Assembly (NCBI GenBank): GCA_949592205.1
Contig: CATIUR010000003.1
Location: forward strand, 153,950,759-154,014,758
From: Helichrysum umbraculigerum
Lineage: Eukaryota; Streptophyta; Magnoliopsida; Asterales; Asteraceae
Direction of reading: 5' to 3'
Length of the DNA stretch: 64,000 bases
The translations under genes and the position numbers were made by a program. A model generated the notes under the pieces. That model searched no databases. It was not told where the DNA came from and saw only the letters and a list, made by a program, of their open reading frames with translations. Below are positions 11,439 to 23,600 of the stretch, piece by piece. How positions within the stretch are numbered: the stretch's first letter is position 1; each line of letters starts with the position of its first letter.

Positions 11439-12371
11439 ATGCCTCCCAAACGACGAGTCACTAGAACAAGTCAAAAAACGACTACGCCTCCACCACCACC
11501 ACCCACCGAAACCACTGAACAAATGATCGCACGAAGAATAGCTGAAGGTATTGCTGAATACGAGGCAAGCCGTAGTCGTGAACCTGGAGCTAACAAAACA
11601 TTTCAGGCTTGTAAGCCGATTTCTTTTCGTGGCACCGAGGGTGCAATTGGTATGATTCACTGGATAGAGAAAACTGAGTCGGTATTGGATATTAGTGACT
11701 GTTCACCTGACTGTATGGTGAAGTATGCTGCTTGCACTTTGGCTGACAAAGCGCTCACTTGGTGGAACAGTCAGATCCAATCACTTGGTCGACCAGCTGC
11801 TTATTCAATGTCATGGGGAACATTTAAGAATCTGATGTTGGAGGAATTCTGCCCTCGCAGTGAGATGCAGAAAATAGAAACAGAGTTGTGGAACATCACC
11901 ATGATTGGTGCTGATATTACTGGGTACACCACTAAGTTTCAGGAACTTGCACGTCTAGTGCCACACATGGTGACACCTGAGTATAAGCGTATCGAGCGCT
12001 ACATATACGGTCTGGTACCGCAAATCCGCAGTCTGGTAACATCATCTAAACCGGACTCATTCAGGAGTGCTGTTACTCTAGCACAAAGTTTGACCGAGGA
12101 GGCAGTCAGGATGGGAAATCTGACTAAGAAAGCTGTGTCGGGAAAAGGTGAACCGAACAGTACTAATGTTAGTAGTTCTGGTGGTGCAAAGCGAAAGTGG
12201 AACGGTAGTGGTACTGATCGTCAGGGTCAGCAGAACAAGAAATCTTCTGGAAATGCGAAAGCATATGTTGCCACTACCACCGAATCGAAACCATACCTGG
12301 GTAACAAACCCAAATGTGGTAAGTGTAACCAACACCACAGAAGGTGGGTGTGGGTATTGTGGAAACTGTAG
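11439..12371 (+). CDS. Gag of the Tekay element, frame broken before the zinc knuckles
   Basis: The frame starts ATG at 11439 (MPPKRRVTRTSQK) with a basic N-terminus and a Pro run. Next comes the plant Retrotrans_gag core: ACTLADKALTWWNS, the segment ending FKNLMLEEFCPRSE, and TTKFQELARLVPHM. It stops at 12369-12371 in a tail that no longer looks like Gag (RRWVWVLWKL). The two CX2CX4HX4C zinc knuckles that should close Gag lie in the next frame (near 12360-12405 and 12448-12490). The frame change is near 12335-12350, just after KCGKCNQHH. The knuckle frame is also open across the gag end for about 220 nt. The break separates the capsid part from the RNA-binding part and from Pol. Confidence 0.85.
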   Translation: MPPKRRVTRTSQKTTTPPPPPPTETTEQMIARRIAEGIAEYEASRSREPGANKTFQACKPISFRGTEGAIGMIHWIEKTESVLDISDCSPDCMVKYAACTLADKALTWWNSQIQSLGRPAAYSMSWGTFKNLMLEEFCPRSEMQKIETELWNITMIGADITGYTTKFQELARLVPHMVTPEYKRIERYIYGLVPQIRSLVTSSKPDSFRSAVTLAQSLTEEAVRMGNLTKKAVSGKGEPNSTNVSSSGGAKRKWNGSGTDRQGQQNKKSSGNAKAYVATTTESKPYLGNKPKCGKCNQHHRRWVWVLWKL

Positions 12372-15300
12372 GGCATGGGGACATAGAACCCGAGAATGCA
12401 AAACTAACCCTCCCCCACGAGCAAACACTGAGCGTCAAAACCAGGGATGTTTTGAATGTGGTGAGCAAGGACACTACCGTAACCGATGCCCTAAGCTCAA
12501 CAACAACAACCGCGGTAACAACAATAACCGAGCCAACAACATCAACAACCAACCGGCTCAAGGAAGGGCATTCGTGATCGGGGCACAAGAGGCACGCCAG
12601 GACCCTAACACCGTCACTGGTACGTTTCTTGTAAACAATCATTATGCCTCTGTGTTAATTGATTCGGGTGCTGATTTAAGTTTTGTGTCTACTGAATTTA
12701 GACCACTATTAGAACTTGAATCCCGTAAGTTAGACAACAAGTATACCATAGAATTAGCCGATGGTGAGTTAATCGAATCAGGAGAAATAGTACCGGGATG
12801 TACCTTGGAGTTAGAAGGTCATCTCTTCGAAATAGACTTACTACCGGTTAAGTTGGGAAGTTTTGACGTTGTAGTCGGTATGGATTGGTTATCTAAGAAC
12901 CGCGCTGAGATCATATGTCATGATAAACTGGTACGATTACCACTGTCAACAGGAGAAACACTTGTGGTTCAAGGTGAGAAACGAAAAAGTACCACAAAAA
13001 TGATTTCGTGCTTGAAGGCCAGTAAGTATCTCCGAAAGGGGTACCAAGCATTTTTGGCACACATTGTAGAAAAGAAAACTGAGGAGCGACGTATAGACGA
13101 TGTGCCCATTGTACGCGACTATCCAGGAGTATTTCCTGATGAGTTGCCGGGATTGCCACCCCCACGACAAATTGAGTTTCACATTGACCTGGTGCCAGGA
13201 GCCGCACCTATCGCACGAGCACCTTATCGTCTAGCTCCCTCGGAAATGCAAGAGCTGTCTACGCAACTGCAAGAACTTCTAGACTTGGGATTCATCCGAC
13301 CGAGCTTTTCCCCTTGGGGAGCTCCGGTTTTGTTTGTTAAGAAAAAGGATGGATCTATGCGGATGTGCATCGATTACCGGGAACTGAACAAGGTAACTAT
13401 CAAGAACCGATACCCGTTACCACGCATTGATGATCTGTTTGATCAACTGCAAGGGTCAAGTTACTATTCAAAAATTGACCTACGATCTGGTTACCACCAA
13501 CTCAGGGTACGAGAAGAAGATGTACCGAAAACTGCGTTTAGGACTCGATACGGTCATTATGAGTTCCTAGTCATGCCTTTTGGGCTGACCAACGCACCAG
13601 CAGTATTCATGGATTTGATGAACAGAGTATGCAAACCCTATTTAGATAAATTCGTCATTGTGTTTATTGACGACATCTTGGTATACTCACGATCGAAAGA
13701 GGATCACGAAAAACATTTAAAGCTTATCCTCGAACTACTACAAAAAGAGAAGCTTTATGCAAAGTTCTCTAAGTGCGAATTTTGGATACGAGAGGTTCAA
13801 TTCCTTGGTCATGTGATAAATGACAAGGGAATTCATGTAGACCCATCCAAAATTGAGGCCATCAACAACTGGGAAGCACCAAAAACCCCAACGGAAGTAC
13901 GACAATTTCTTGGTCTAGCTGGCTATTACAGGCGATTCATCGCAAACTTTTCAAAGATAGCTCAGCCACTTACCACATTAACTCAAAAAGACAAGAAATT
14001 TGAGTGGAATGAGAAACAAGAGAAGGCATTCCAAATATTGAAACAGAAACTGAGCAGCGCACCCATACTATCCCTACCTGAAGGAGTAGACAACTTTGTT
14101 GTTTACTGTGATGCTTCGCATCAGGGATTAGGTTGCGTACTGATGCAAAATGAAAAGGTCATTGCTTATGCATCACGACAACTAAAAGTGCATGAGAAAA
14201 ACTATACGACTCATGATTTGGAATTGGGAGCCGTTGTTTTTGCACTAAAGATCTGGAGACACTACCTATACGGTACAAAGTGTACGATCTTCACCGATCA
14301 TAAAAGCCTACAACATATATTCGATCAGAAAGAACTTAACATGCGACAACGACGTTGGGTCGAATTACTTAACGATTACGACTGTGAAATAAAGTATCAC
14401 CCGGGTAAAGCTAACGTAGTAGCAGATGCCCTGAGTCGTAAGGAACGAATCAAACCTCGAAGAGTTCGAGCCTTGGGATTGACAATCCACTCGAATCTCA
14501 TTACTCAAATTCGCGAAGCACAAGAACTTGCTTTCACTTCTGAACGCCTTAAGGATGAATCCTTGAAAGGGATGGAAAAACAACTCGAGAAAAAGGACAA
14601 CGGAGTGTTGTACTTCATGAACCGAATTTGGGTACCATGCGTAGATGAGTTACGCAAGCTGATTTTGGACGAGGCACACAAGTCCAACTACTCGATACAT
14701 CCTGGTGCGGACAAGATGTACCAGGACTTGAAAGGCTTTTACTGGTGGCCTGGAATGAAACGTGACATTGCCACCTACGTTAGCAAATGCTTAACTTGCT
14801 CGAAGGTAAAGGTGGAATACCAAAAGCCGTCTGGACTTTTGCAACAACCTGAACTGCCCAAGTGGAAATGGGAGCAAATAACAATGGACTTCATTACGAA
14901 GTTACCTAGAACGGCGTCTGGAGCAAATGCCATATGGGTGATTGTCGATCGATTGACGAAATCAGCCCACTTTCTTGCTATTAAGGAAACGGATGGAATG
15001 GAGAAACTAGCTAAAATCTATATTAAAGAGATTGTTTCTCGGCATGGTGTGCCACTATCCATCATCTCTGATAGAGATGCACGATTCACTTCTCGCTTTT
15101 GGCAAACATTACAACAGGCAATGGGTACTCGACTTGATATGAGTACTGCCTATCACCCGCAGACTGACGGCCAAAGTGAGCGAACTATACAGACGCTCGA
15201 AGACTTGTTGCGAGCATGTGTGATAGACTTTGGAGGTAACTGGGATACTCACCTACCTCTAGCTGAATTCTCTTACAACAATAGTTATCACACGAGTATA

Positions 15301-15951
15301 CAGATGGCACCATTTGAGGCGTTATATGGACGCAAGTGCCGATCACCACTCTGTTGGGCAGAGTTGGACGACAGACAACTATCTGGACCCGAACTTGTCC
15401 AGGAAACCACTGACAAAATAACTCAAGTATTGAGCCGACTGAAAGCGGCACGAGATCGACAAAAGAGTTACGCTGATAACCGCCGTAAACCTATTGAGTT
15501 TCAAGTAGGGGACAAGGTCCTACTCAAAGTATCTCCCTGGAAAGGAGTAGCACGATTTGGCAAACGAGGAAAGCTGAACCCACGATACATCGGACCGTTT
15601 GAAATCCTTGCTAGGGTTGGTCCTGTCGCTTATAAGCTCAAACTACCACAAGAGCTTAGTAGCATACACGATACTTTCCACGTTAGCAACCTCAAAAAGT
15701 GTCTTTCTGATGAAACACTTATCATTCCTCCTGACGAAGTCTTCATTGACTCAAAACTTAACTTTGTGGAGGAACCTGTTGAAGTAATGGATTCTAAAAC
15801 GCAGAAACTTCGACACAAACGAATCAAACTGGTTAAAGTTCGTTGGAACTCGAAACATGGCCCAGAGTTTACCTGGGAACGAGAGGATGAAATACGAAAG
15901 AAATACCCTAACCTATTTGAGAGCGTGACCGAGACTCACGGCTCGACTTAA
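12336..15951 (+). CDS. Pol (protease, RT, RNase H, integrase, chromodomain-like tail)
   Basis: The frame is open to TAA at 15949-15951. In order: two zinc knuckles (Gag end, including CFECGEQGHYRNRC); an aspartic protease with DSGAD at 12661; reverse transcriptase with IDLRSGYHQ and the catalytic FIDDILVY near 13665; RNase H starting YCDASHQGLG near 14104, then TDHKSLQHI and HPGKANVVADALSRK; integrase with an HHCC zinc site (14675-14800) and a DDE core (MDF near 14884, SDRDARF, YHPQTDGQSE near 15150); a GPY/F module (YIGPFEILARVGPVAY); and a C-terminal chromodomain-like segment (about 15760-15940). No stop interrupts it. In most Tekay elements Gag and Pol are one frame, so the frameshift upstream cuts Pol off from a normal start. 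Confidence 0.95.
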
Positions 15952-15973
15952 ATCTCGGGACGAGATTTCACTA

Positions 15974-15985
15974 ACGGGGGGAGAA
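15974..15985 (+). other. Polypurine tract
   Basis: The run ACGGGGGGAGAA lies directly before the 3' LTR. It is the expected primer site for plus-strand DNA synthesis. Confidence 0.9.
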
Positions 15986-18900
15986 TGTGACACTCCTCCA
16001 AATTAGGTATATAATTATACTTAATTACATGCATTTCTTACGCTAATTCCCTACAATTGTGTGTTAACATAAACTTTTGATGTGATGTGAGTCTAGCGAG
16101 CCCAAAACAATAATACATGAAGTATTACATAAATTGTAATTTATAAAATTACGCGATTTTTAGCTGAAAAGTTACCGAATACGCGTCCGAATAAATGCGA
16201 CAAAATAAATAACGAAAGTTGGTGACAAAATATATAATTAATAATTCGATTATTAATTACGAGTATTTATATATCTATAACATATAGATAAAGTGGTTCA
16301 AATATACGCTTAACATAAAACGTATTATAACACGAACAGAAACAATTCTAAAACGCGCATACGACGTCAAATCATAAAAATGCAAATTTTCTCGTTCATT
16401 TGGAAGAAGTTAGAACATTACTTCAAAATATGAAATCCTAAATTTACTGAAAATTGGCGCTCAATTAACTGCGCGCAGTAAAATGTACAAAATGTACAAC
16501 TACCAAAAATAATGAAAACCTCATTATTCTGAAAATATATTACGAACCAGGAGAGCATCTACAAAATAAAAATATAAAATGTTAAATTTTATATTGCTAT
16601 AATTATACCCGTACTCGAGATCGGTGGGACAAAAATCCCACCAACCTACAATAATGCAGAGACAGATGGTTTTAAAACCATACTCCCTCCCATATTTCTG
16701 TGATCTTCGGCAGAACACACACACAACACATCCAAAATCCTCATTTTCTTTCTCTCTAAATTATTAACAAGATCAGGGAGTAGCAACAGCAGCAGTTAGT
16801 AGAAGTGGGGCAAAAACCAGATCATTTCTTCATCATCATCATTCACGGTCATCATCACCACCTTCAAATCTTTGTAAGGAAATTTTGATTTCTTCGATTT
16901 CTAGCTTTAAAATCGCTATATAACATGTTTAAACATCACAATCTATGTATATAAACAACAAATATGAAAGATTGATGATTGATTCTTGAAATGATTTTAA
17001 AACCCAAAACTTTAAAACAAAAATCGTTATACTAAAACTTGTTAGAATAACGTAATAGCTTGTGAAAACGACACATAACACTTATATGAACATTTGGTAT
17101 TGATGTATAAAAGATTTAGAACCAAATGATCGAGCATATGTGTTGCTCTGCTACGAACAGACTCTGCGATCATGATGAATACGGCGGATTCCTTTGAATC
17201 CGGCGTATTCATAAGTAAAAACCAAACGAATCCGGCGGATTCCCGTGTCCGACCCGCACACAAATCTTCGGCTAAAACGATGAATGAGTAAAAGACACGG
17301 GTGAATACGGCGGATTCAAATGAATCCGGTGTATTCCAAAGCTTCACACGAACTATTTGATGAACACACACGAATCCGGCGTATTCGATTTAATCCGGCG
17401 GATTCCCCCGAACTTGATTGAATACGGCGGATTCACTCGAATCCGGCGTATTCCGATTTTTGACTTAAATCCGGCGGATTCCCGTGTCTGGTCAACAACT
17501 TGACTTTTAATTTAAAACACAAAACAATTCCGTTAACGACTACAATTGTACAAGACATATACGAGACACAATAAATTGTTGAATGACATTATAAAACGAG
17601 ACAAACTATGATTACGGACATTGGACTTATTTAATTCGTACGAACTAACGGTATATGACATATATGCATACGACACTTAAGAATATATATTCACAAATAT
17701 ATATATACGAATGAAACAAAACGACCTTTTATTAAATAAACAATTACGTATTAGTTTATATACTTAACTAAGTATGCGATGAGAAAAATAATAACAAGAT
17801 TTCTACACAATGTCATCAACGAATACAACGACTTATATTCTTCAGAAATTTATAATTTCTTCAAACAAACGAACTGTTAACGTAAGTAAACTATGTACTT
17901 ATGGTTAATACAATATTGTGTATAGGTTGACTACGTTTGGACTACGCTATCTTATCTCGCTAGCATTCACATCCGAGCACTCACCGTGAGTTCACAAACC
18001 CCTTTTCCATGTTTTAATGTTTTAAAACCTCGGGGTGGAAAACATAGAAATCGTATGTATATTTGCATGCGACAACTGTTTGAATACTTGATGTATTTAC
18101 TTAAACTATTGATGAAATGAGATTTCATGTTGTGACTGATTAAATACTGTACGTATTTGCTTAAACTGTTTATGAAGGGGTACTTCATACTTGAACTATT
18201 TGTGAAAGGGTATTTCACACAACTATTTGAACTATGTTTTATGAAATGTTTTTCATAACTATTTTGGGAATTTAGGCAACGAATCTTGGTACAGATCTAG
18301 GCTGAACGATGTAGTGCATAAAAGACCTTATGGCTACAGACTATAACCATTAGCTAGGTGACTCTAGCCACTGAGTATACGGATAGTACTATCGCCGTGA
18401 CGACCCTCCTACGGATTTGGGAGCGTATACTTAATTGTCCAGCATGGCAAACAACAACAGATTAGGGTTGTGGTTTGGTTATAGGGTTAGATCGGGTTAC
18501 CTTACTTGACAGGTTTAGCTCACCTTTCAAGGGATCACCGTCTAAATATTCCCACTAAACTAATGATTAGGAAAGGATTTCCTACGTACACTGATTTGGA
18601 AATGTTAATCTTTATTTAGGTTAACTTGTGTTTCCTACTGATAACTGAATTGGGAAATGTTATTTGTTAATAACTTGTGTTTCCTACTACAACTACAACT
18701 GATTTGGGAAATGTTATTTGTTAATAACTTGTGTTTCCTACTTGACAAACAACACTTATTTGGAAATGTTATTCTTAAATGATTAACCTGTGTTTCCTAC
18801 ATAACAAACAAACTTGTGAATTCACTCAACAATTTTGTTGACGTTTTACTCTATGTTTTTCAGGGAATTAGCAGCGTAAGTAAGATCTGCATGCATTATC

Positions 18901-19248
18901 AGGACGGACTACCCTGGACTTGTTAGGATGCCACTACTTTTGGGACACTTGGATTTCCTCTGTATAACTGCAATTATTGCAGTCATACCTATGAAATCTA
19001 CTTTTGATATTATGTATTTTATGAAATATTGATTTCAACTACTACTATTACTGTTATCACTTCTCAAGTGGTAATCATTTGTAAAACTTTAACTAATGGC
19101 ATCTTAATCTATTTCGTTCTGCGATAATCATATGCTCTGAGTATGTATGTAATTGTTGGTTGTTATTACTGCTCGCACCCCCGCCACGTCACTAAGCTTC
19201 CGCAAATCACTCTACGTAATTGTAATTACCGTTTGGCGGGGTGTGACA
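15986..19248 (+). repeat. 3' LTR of the Tekay element (3263 bp)
   Basis: It matches the 5' LTR almost base for base. It is 37 bp shorter: two 19-nt palindrome-plus-spacer units are missing (one after 17235, one near 17479), and one base is gained at the GGGAATTAGC site near 18865. It ends at 19248 before the GTTCA target duplication. Confidence 0.96.
17177..17479. repeat. Palindrome array in the 3' LTR
   Basis: The three two-level hairpins recur at 17177-17210, 17303-17336 and 17420-17453. The second has one arm change (GAATCCGGTGTATTC). Two simple palindrome units present in the 5' LTR are absent. Confidence 0.9.
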
Positions 19249-19450
19249 GTTCACTCGTCCATAGCCTAAGTTTCAACTATATATGTTGATAATAATAAGG
19301 AAACTTTCCCGAAAACATAACTTTCAGCTATTCTAAATCATCAACATCATATATAAATTATTGTTAAGATAACTATAATTGAAAAATATTCTATTTTAAC
19401 TGTAAGATAACTATCAAATTTCAAGAAAGTATATTCTAGTTATTTCAGAA

Positions 19451-19764
19451 GGGTTAATACATAAATATGTTATTGTAATTTGCTAAAATGTTCAAGTAGG
19501 TTACCAGACTATTAAATTGTTCAATTGAATTACTAAACTATTTTAATATCTAAATTAAGTTTTTTTAAGTTGTAATATTTATAAGTTAAGTAACCTAATT
19601 AAATTCATAAGTTAAGTAAAGTGATCTTAGTGTTAATATTCATAAGTTTAATAACCTACATATTATGATTTTTTAAGCTTAGTAATTCAATCGAACAAAT
19701 TAATAGTTCAGTAACTTAGTTGAACATTTTCACAAAGTACACTAACATACTTTTCTATTAACCC
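19451..19764. mobile_element. Mutator-type foldback MITE
   Basis: The left end GGGTTAATACATAAATATGT and the inverted right end (reverse complement begins GGGTTAATAGAAAAGTATGT) pair over a long imperfect terminal inverted repeat. The flanks ATTTCAGAA (19442-19450) and ATTCTAGAA (19765-19773) match at 7 of 9 positions, fitting a 9-bp Mutator-type duplication that has aged. There is no coding sequence. Confidence 0.65.
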
Positions 19765-20611
19765 ATTCTAGAATTACTTATATATCTACATTACTACATA
19801 TATAGAGCCTATTAGCTATACATTTAATCAACGTACATGCATACACATGTTTCTCGAGTCCATATTTTAATCCCTAGTTTGTCTAGGAGTGTTCTTGAGA
19901 ATTATTTAATTCTCTTTTATACTCCAAGTGACATATATACTATTAAAGGTTATGTATTCTTTATTAATAGAGTGGATTGTTTATGATTGTTACCCTTAAT
20001 TTTCCATCCTTTAAGTTGGGGTTTCCACATAAATCGCTAGTGTTATTTATTTGTATTAATGCTAATTCGCTACTTTATTATTGATTGATTGTTGTTTGAG
20101 TTTACTCTTTAGAAGTAATGTACGCCGTAATTAGTCTCACAAATCATTTTCCATTTCATAACTTACTTCCAAAATAGATGTGTCAATTCAAAATATGATA
20201 CACACTAAACTAAAGAAGTATAATTAAGTCTAGGTCTCGGTCTAACGCCTAAACCATTTTCGATTAATCTACTTTTTAAGGTAATAATTGACGTGCTAAC
20301 CCTCCTAGTAAATACGTTTGGACTAGGGTTGAACTTTTCGATTTAATTAACTAAACGGGTCAAAGAGTTGACATGTTGGCATTATGCAAAATTATATCAA
20401 CATGGTCAACCCCTGACGAATTGCTAGCTAGTCTAACCAATTTCGAAAACCCTAACAAAACTTTGGGCCTCTATTGCCTAACTGTCAATCTGGAGGGACC
20501 ATTTAAATTAAAATCAGTTACTTATTTATTTACAACCTATATAAAACCCTCTTTCGTCTTCACAATAGATAAGCGGCCCTTTCCCCCTATCCCTCTGCAA
20601 AACCCAAAGTC
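19765..20611. promoter_or_regulatory. Upstream region of the aspartyl-tRNA synthetase gene
   Basis: AT-rich spacer with no recognisable element ends. The start of transcription is presumably in its last 100-200 bp. No confident TATA box can be singled out, although TATATAAAACC-like sequence (ACCTATATAAAACC) occurs at about 20536-20549, about 65 bp before the ATG. Confidence 0.4.
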
Positions 20612-23600
20612 ATGTCCGTTATTCTGCGGGTCTTACCCGACATAGCAATCCGATCCAGATACCTTTCAACCCAAACCCGGACTCTCTTTCCCCTTAGTCA
20701 CATATTCCCTAAACCCCGTTTAACAAAACTATTTTCTTCGGTTTCTGCTTCAACAATAGAACCTGTTGTCAGTAATCAACCCACAACTGCCAAAGAACAA
20801 CGACGAGATTCCGTACCCGGATCCATTCATGAAACCACTAATCTTGAATGGGTCAATAGAAATGGGTTATGTGGTGAATTGTGTGAGAATGATGTGGGTA
20901 AACGGGTTAGACTTTGTGGGTGGGTTGCACTTCATAGGGGTCATGGTGGGCTCACTTTTATTAGTCTTCGAGATCATTCTGGACTTGTTCAGGTCTGTTT
21001 GTATTGGTTATTTGGTAAATTTTCTAGATTATAGTTTTGTATGTAATGATTTTGGTGTACATATGTTTGTATCGTTGGGCAAGTGATTTATATATGCAAG
21101 TTTCAACCTTTTTACCAATTTATGCAAAAGAGGTGTAAACTTGATAGCTTTTGTAAGTTGACAAAGTAAAATCTTGGTTGCATTTTTGGTGATAAAAAAT
21201 TTCGCATTTTTCAGTTGTAGCATGGTTGCGTATTAACTGGTTAAAAATCATGTTAGTTGCATTGGTCTGTAAAAAGATTGAAGCTTGGTTTTATAAATAA
21301 GTCATTTGCTCTACATATCTCTCATATGTAGTTATGATGTGATACTATTTTCATATTTGCATTACCATTAACTTGTTGATGTTGTTGGATTGGTTAAATC
21401 AGGTTACGACACTTCCTAATGAATACCCTGATGCTCATTCTGTGGTGAATGACTTGAGACTTGAGTATGTGGTTTCTATAGAAGGTGTTGTTCGGCTACG
21501 TCCAAGTGATTCAATTAATAAAAACATGAAGACTGGCATGATAGAGGTAGGCTCATTTGTGATTTAGGGTCTCAAAACCAATATATGTATATCTCCATGT
21601 TGTAATCTATAATCTATAATCTATAATCTACTTCAGGTCACTGCAGAGCAAGTTCAAGTGTTGAATTCAGTGAGGGCTAAGTTACCATTCTTGGTTACCA
21701 GTTCAGATGATGCTAAAGATTCTATCAAAGAGGAAATTCGCTTGAGGTAGAAAGCATAGGTTTCTGTAAATCACATGACTATTTTGCTAGTCCCGCATTA
21801 CATTCACACACCATCTGCTGTTATTTTCATTACTAGTGGTGGCAAAATAGGTGGGTTGTGTAGGGAGTCAAAATGGGTAGTTTCTTTCTTCGTAATGCTT
21901 GGGTTAGGTTGGATACTTGGATTTGGTTGACCAAAACACTTATGTCCAACATTTTTAATGTTTCACATATGCTTATGAAACCTATATTTTTCAATAATGA
22001 TATAATATTATTTTTAAGGAGGTTTATGCACTATAAATACGCTTAGGGGACTTTTGATTTGTTCGACCCATTTTGTTGTTATCTTAAGGTGTTATTTTTT
22101 TATTCCATTTTTTTTTTTTTGATTCCCCTTTCTTTCTTTTTTTAAACAAAGTATATAATATACTATTGAATCGTTAGGAACATAACTTGAATCGCCCTAT
22201 TCACAAGCAAATGGGCCGAAACTGCCACTTATTGACATTAGCACTATCATTTTATGAAGAGTTTACTTGAAAGATGGATTATAGTTTTTGGGATTATCTT
22301 TTGTTAAAGGTATTAAGATCAAATTTGTAGATACCGTTGCCTTGATTTACGTCGACCACAAATGAGTTCCAACATAATGTTACGACATCAAGTTGTGAAG
22401 CTGATTCGAAGGTATTTAGAAGATGTGCATGATTTTGTGGAGGTACTTTCTTAAAACTTAAGGTCTGAAATATTCAAATATGAAACATTTGGTTTCTTGA
22501 ATATATGATTATCCCCGCTTTGTTTTGATCCTGAATTTTTCACGGGTGTAAGGTAGATTGAGACTCCAATACTCTCTAGGTCAACTCCCGAAGGTGCTCG
22601 GGATTATTTGGTTCCGTCAAGAGTTCAGGTATTACATTTCTTTCAACATTCTTTATACTCTTCTGTTAGCTAGTTTTGCATATGAGGTGACCTGATCTAA
22701 AGTCTGGTTATCTTATATTTTCATTCATATCTAAAAGTGCATGTACATAACATCAACATGTATTTTAGGTTGAACTATGAGTGTATGAAGAACCAATCCC
22801 TCCATCAACGGCCTTGTGAGTAATGAGTTTGTTGAGTTGGAAGTTGTAAAGATTCATTCATACGTATTTCTAGAATAACTTCAAACATAATCACAGACAT
22901 ACATCAAAAGCTATACTTAATATTTTCCTTTTTCTTAGTAATTAGGAACATGAGAAAGATGATTTCTTGAATAGCATGCAAAATCAGTCTCTCTAGCTGT
23001 TTGATTATCAGTTATGCTATACGTATGCCTAGTTGCTTTCTTTTCTTTTTTTTTTGCTCCTAACTTTTTTTAAACCTTCAATTATTGTTCAAAATGTTAT
23101 ATAAAAACTTAAAGATCATAGATTTTTTTTTTCTCCGTAGTTGTGAAACTATAAGAAGTCAATTTAGACAAAAGTGTTATAACATTACATATTACAAAAT
23201 ACCATAAAATTACACATTTGCATTCTAGTTTAATATTATTATACGAACCTTTCCCATACTAGGCCCATATAAAGACATAAGCCCAAGTGTAGAACTCACT
23301 CCCAAAAGCTAGCTTAAAGGAGGGGACACCTTGACTTTTAAGCCACCAACCATTCCCATACTTGGCCGATGTGGGATCGTAACAATAACCCACGCTTCGA
23401 AGAGCCAACGTCCTCGTTGGTCACGGCTATGTTGGTCACGGTTGGCACCCTCTTTTCGGGCCAAGTCACCACTCCGAGGCCTCATTGGTCACGGTTGGCA
23501 CCTTCTTTTCGGGTCCAAGCCACCAACCAAATTTACATTTGGCCAATGTGGGATCGTAACAATACCCCACGTTTTGAAGAGCCAATGTCCTCGTTGGTCA

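Larger units (their letters stand above)
6536..19248 (+). mobile_element. Complete Ty3/Gypsy chromovirus, Tekay-like, 12.7 kb
   Basis: Both ends are defined. The LTRs (6536-9835 and 15986-19248) begin TGTGACACTCC and end GGGGTGTGACA, and the target duplication GTTCA stands at 6531-6535 and 19249-19253. The order PBS, extra ORF, gag, protease, RT, RNase H, integrase, chromodomain-like tail, polypurine tract is Ty3/Gypsy chromovirus order. The integrase C-terminus followed by a chromodomain-like FVEEPVEVMD...VRWNSKHGPEFTWERE block points to the Tekay/Del clade. By eye I count about nine substitutions plus three indels between the LTRs, so the insertion is recent. A frameshift in gag makes this copy probably non-autonomous. 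Confidence 0.97.

Noticed and set aside
11421..15827. Many open frames on the minus strand or in other frames across gag-pol
   Set aside because: They overlap the well-supported Gag and Pol frames and show no protein-family features.
21836..22080. Possible hAT-like insertion in intron 3 (GTGGCAAAATAGGTGGGTTG to TTCGACCCATTTTG)
   Set aside because: The inverted ends are only loosely complementary and no target duplication could be found.
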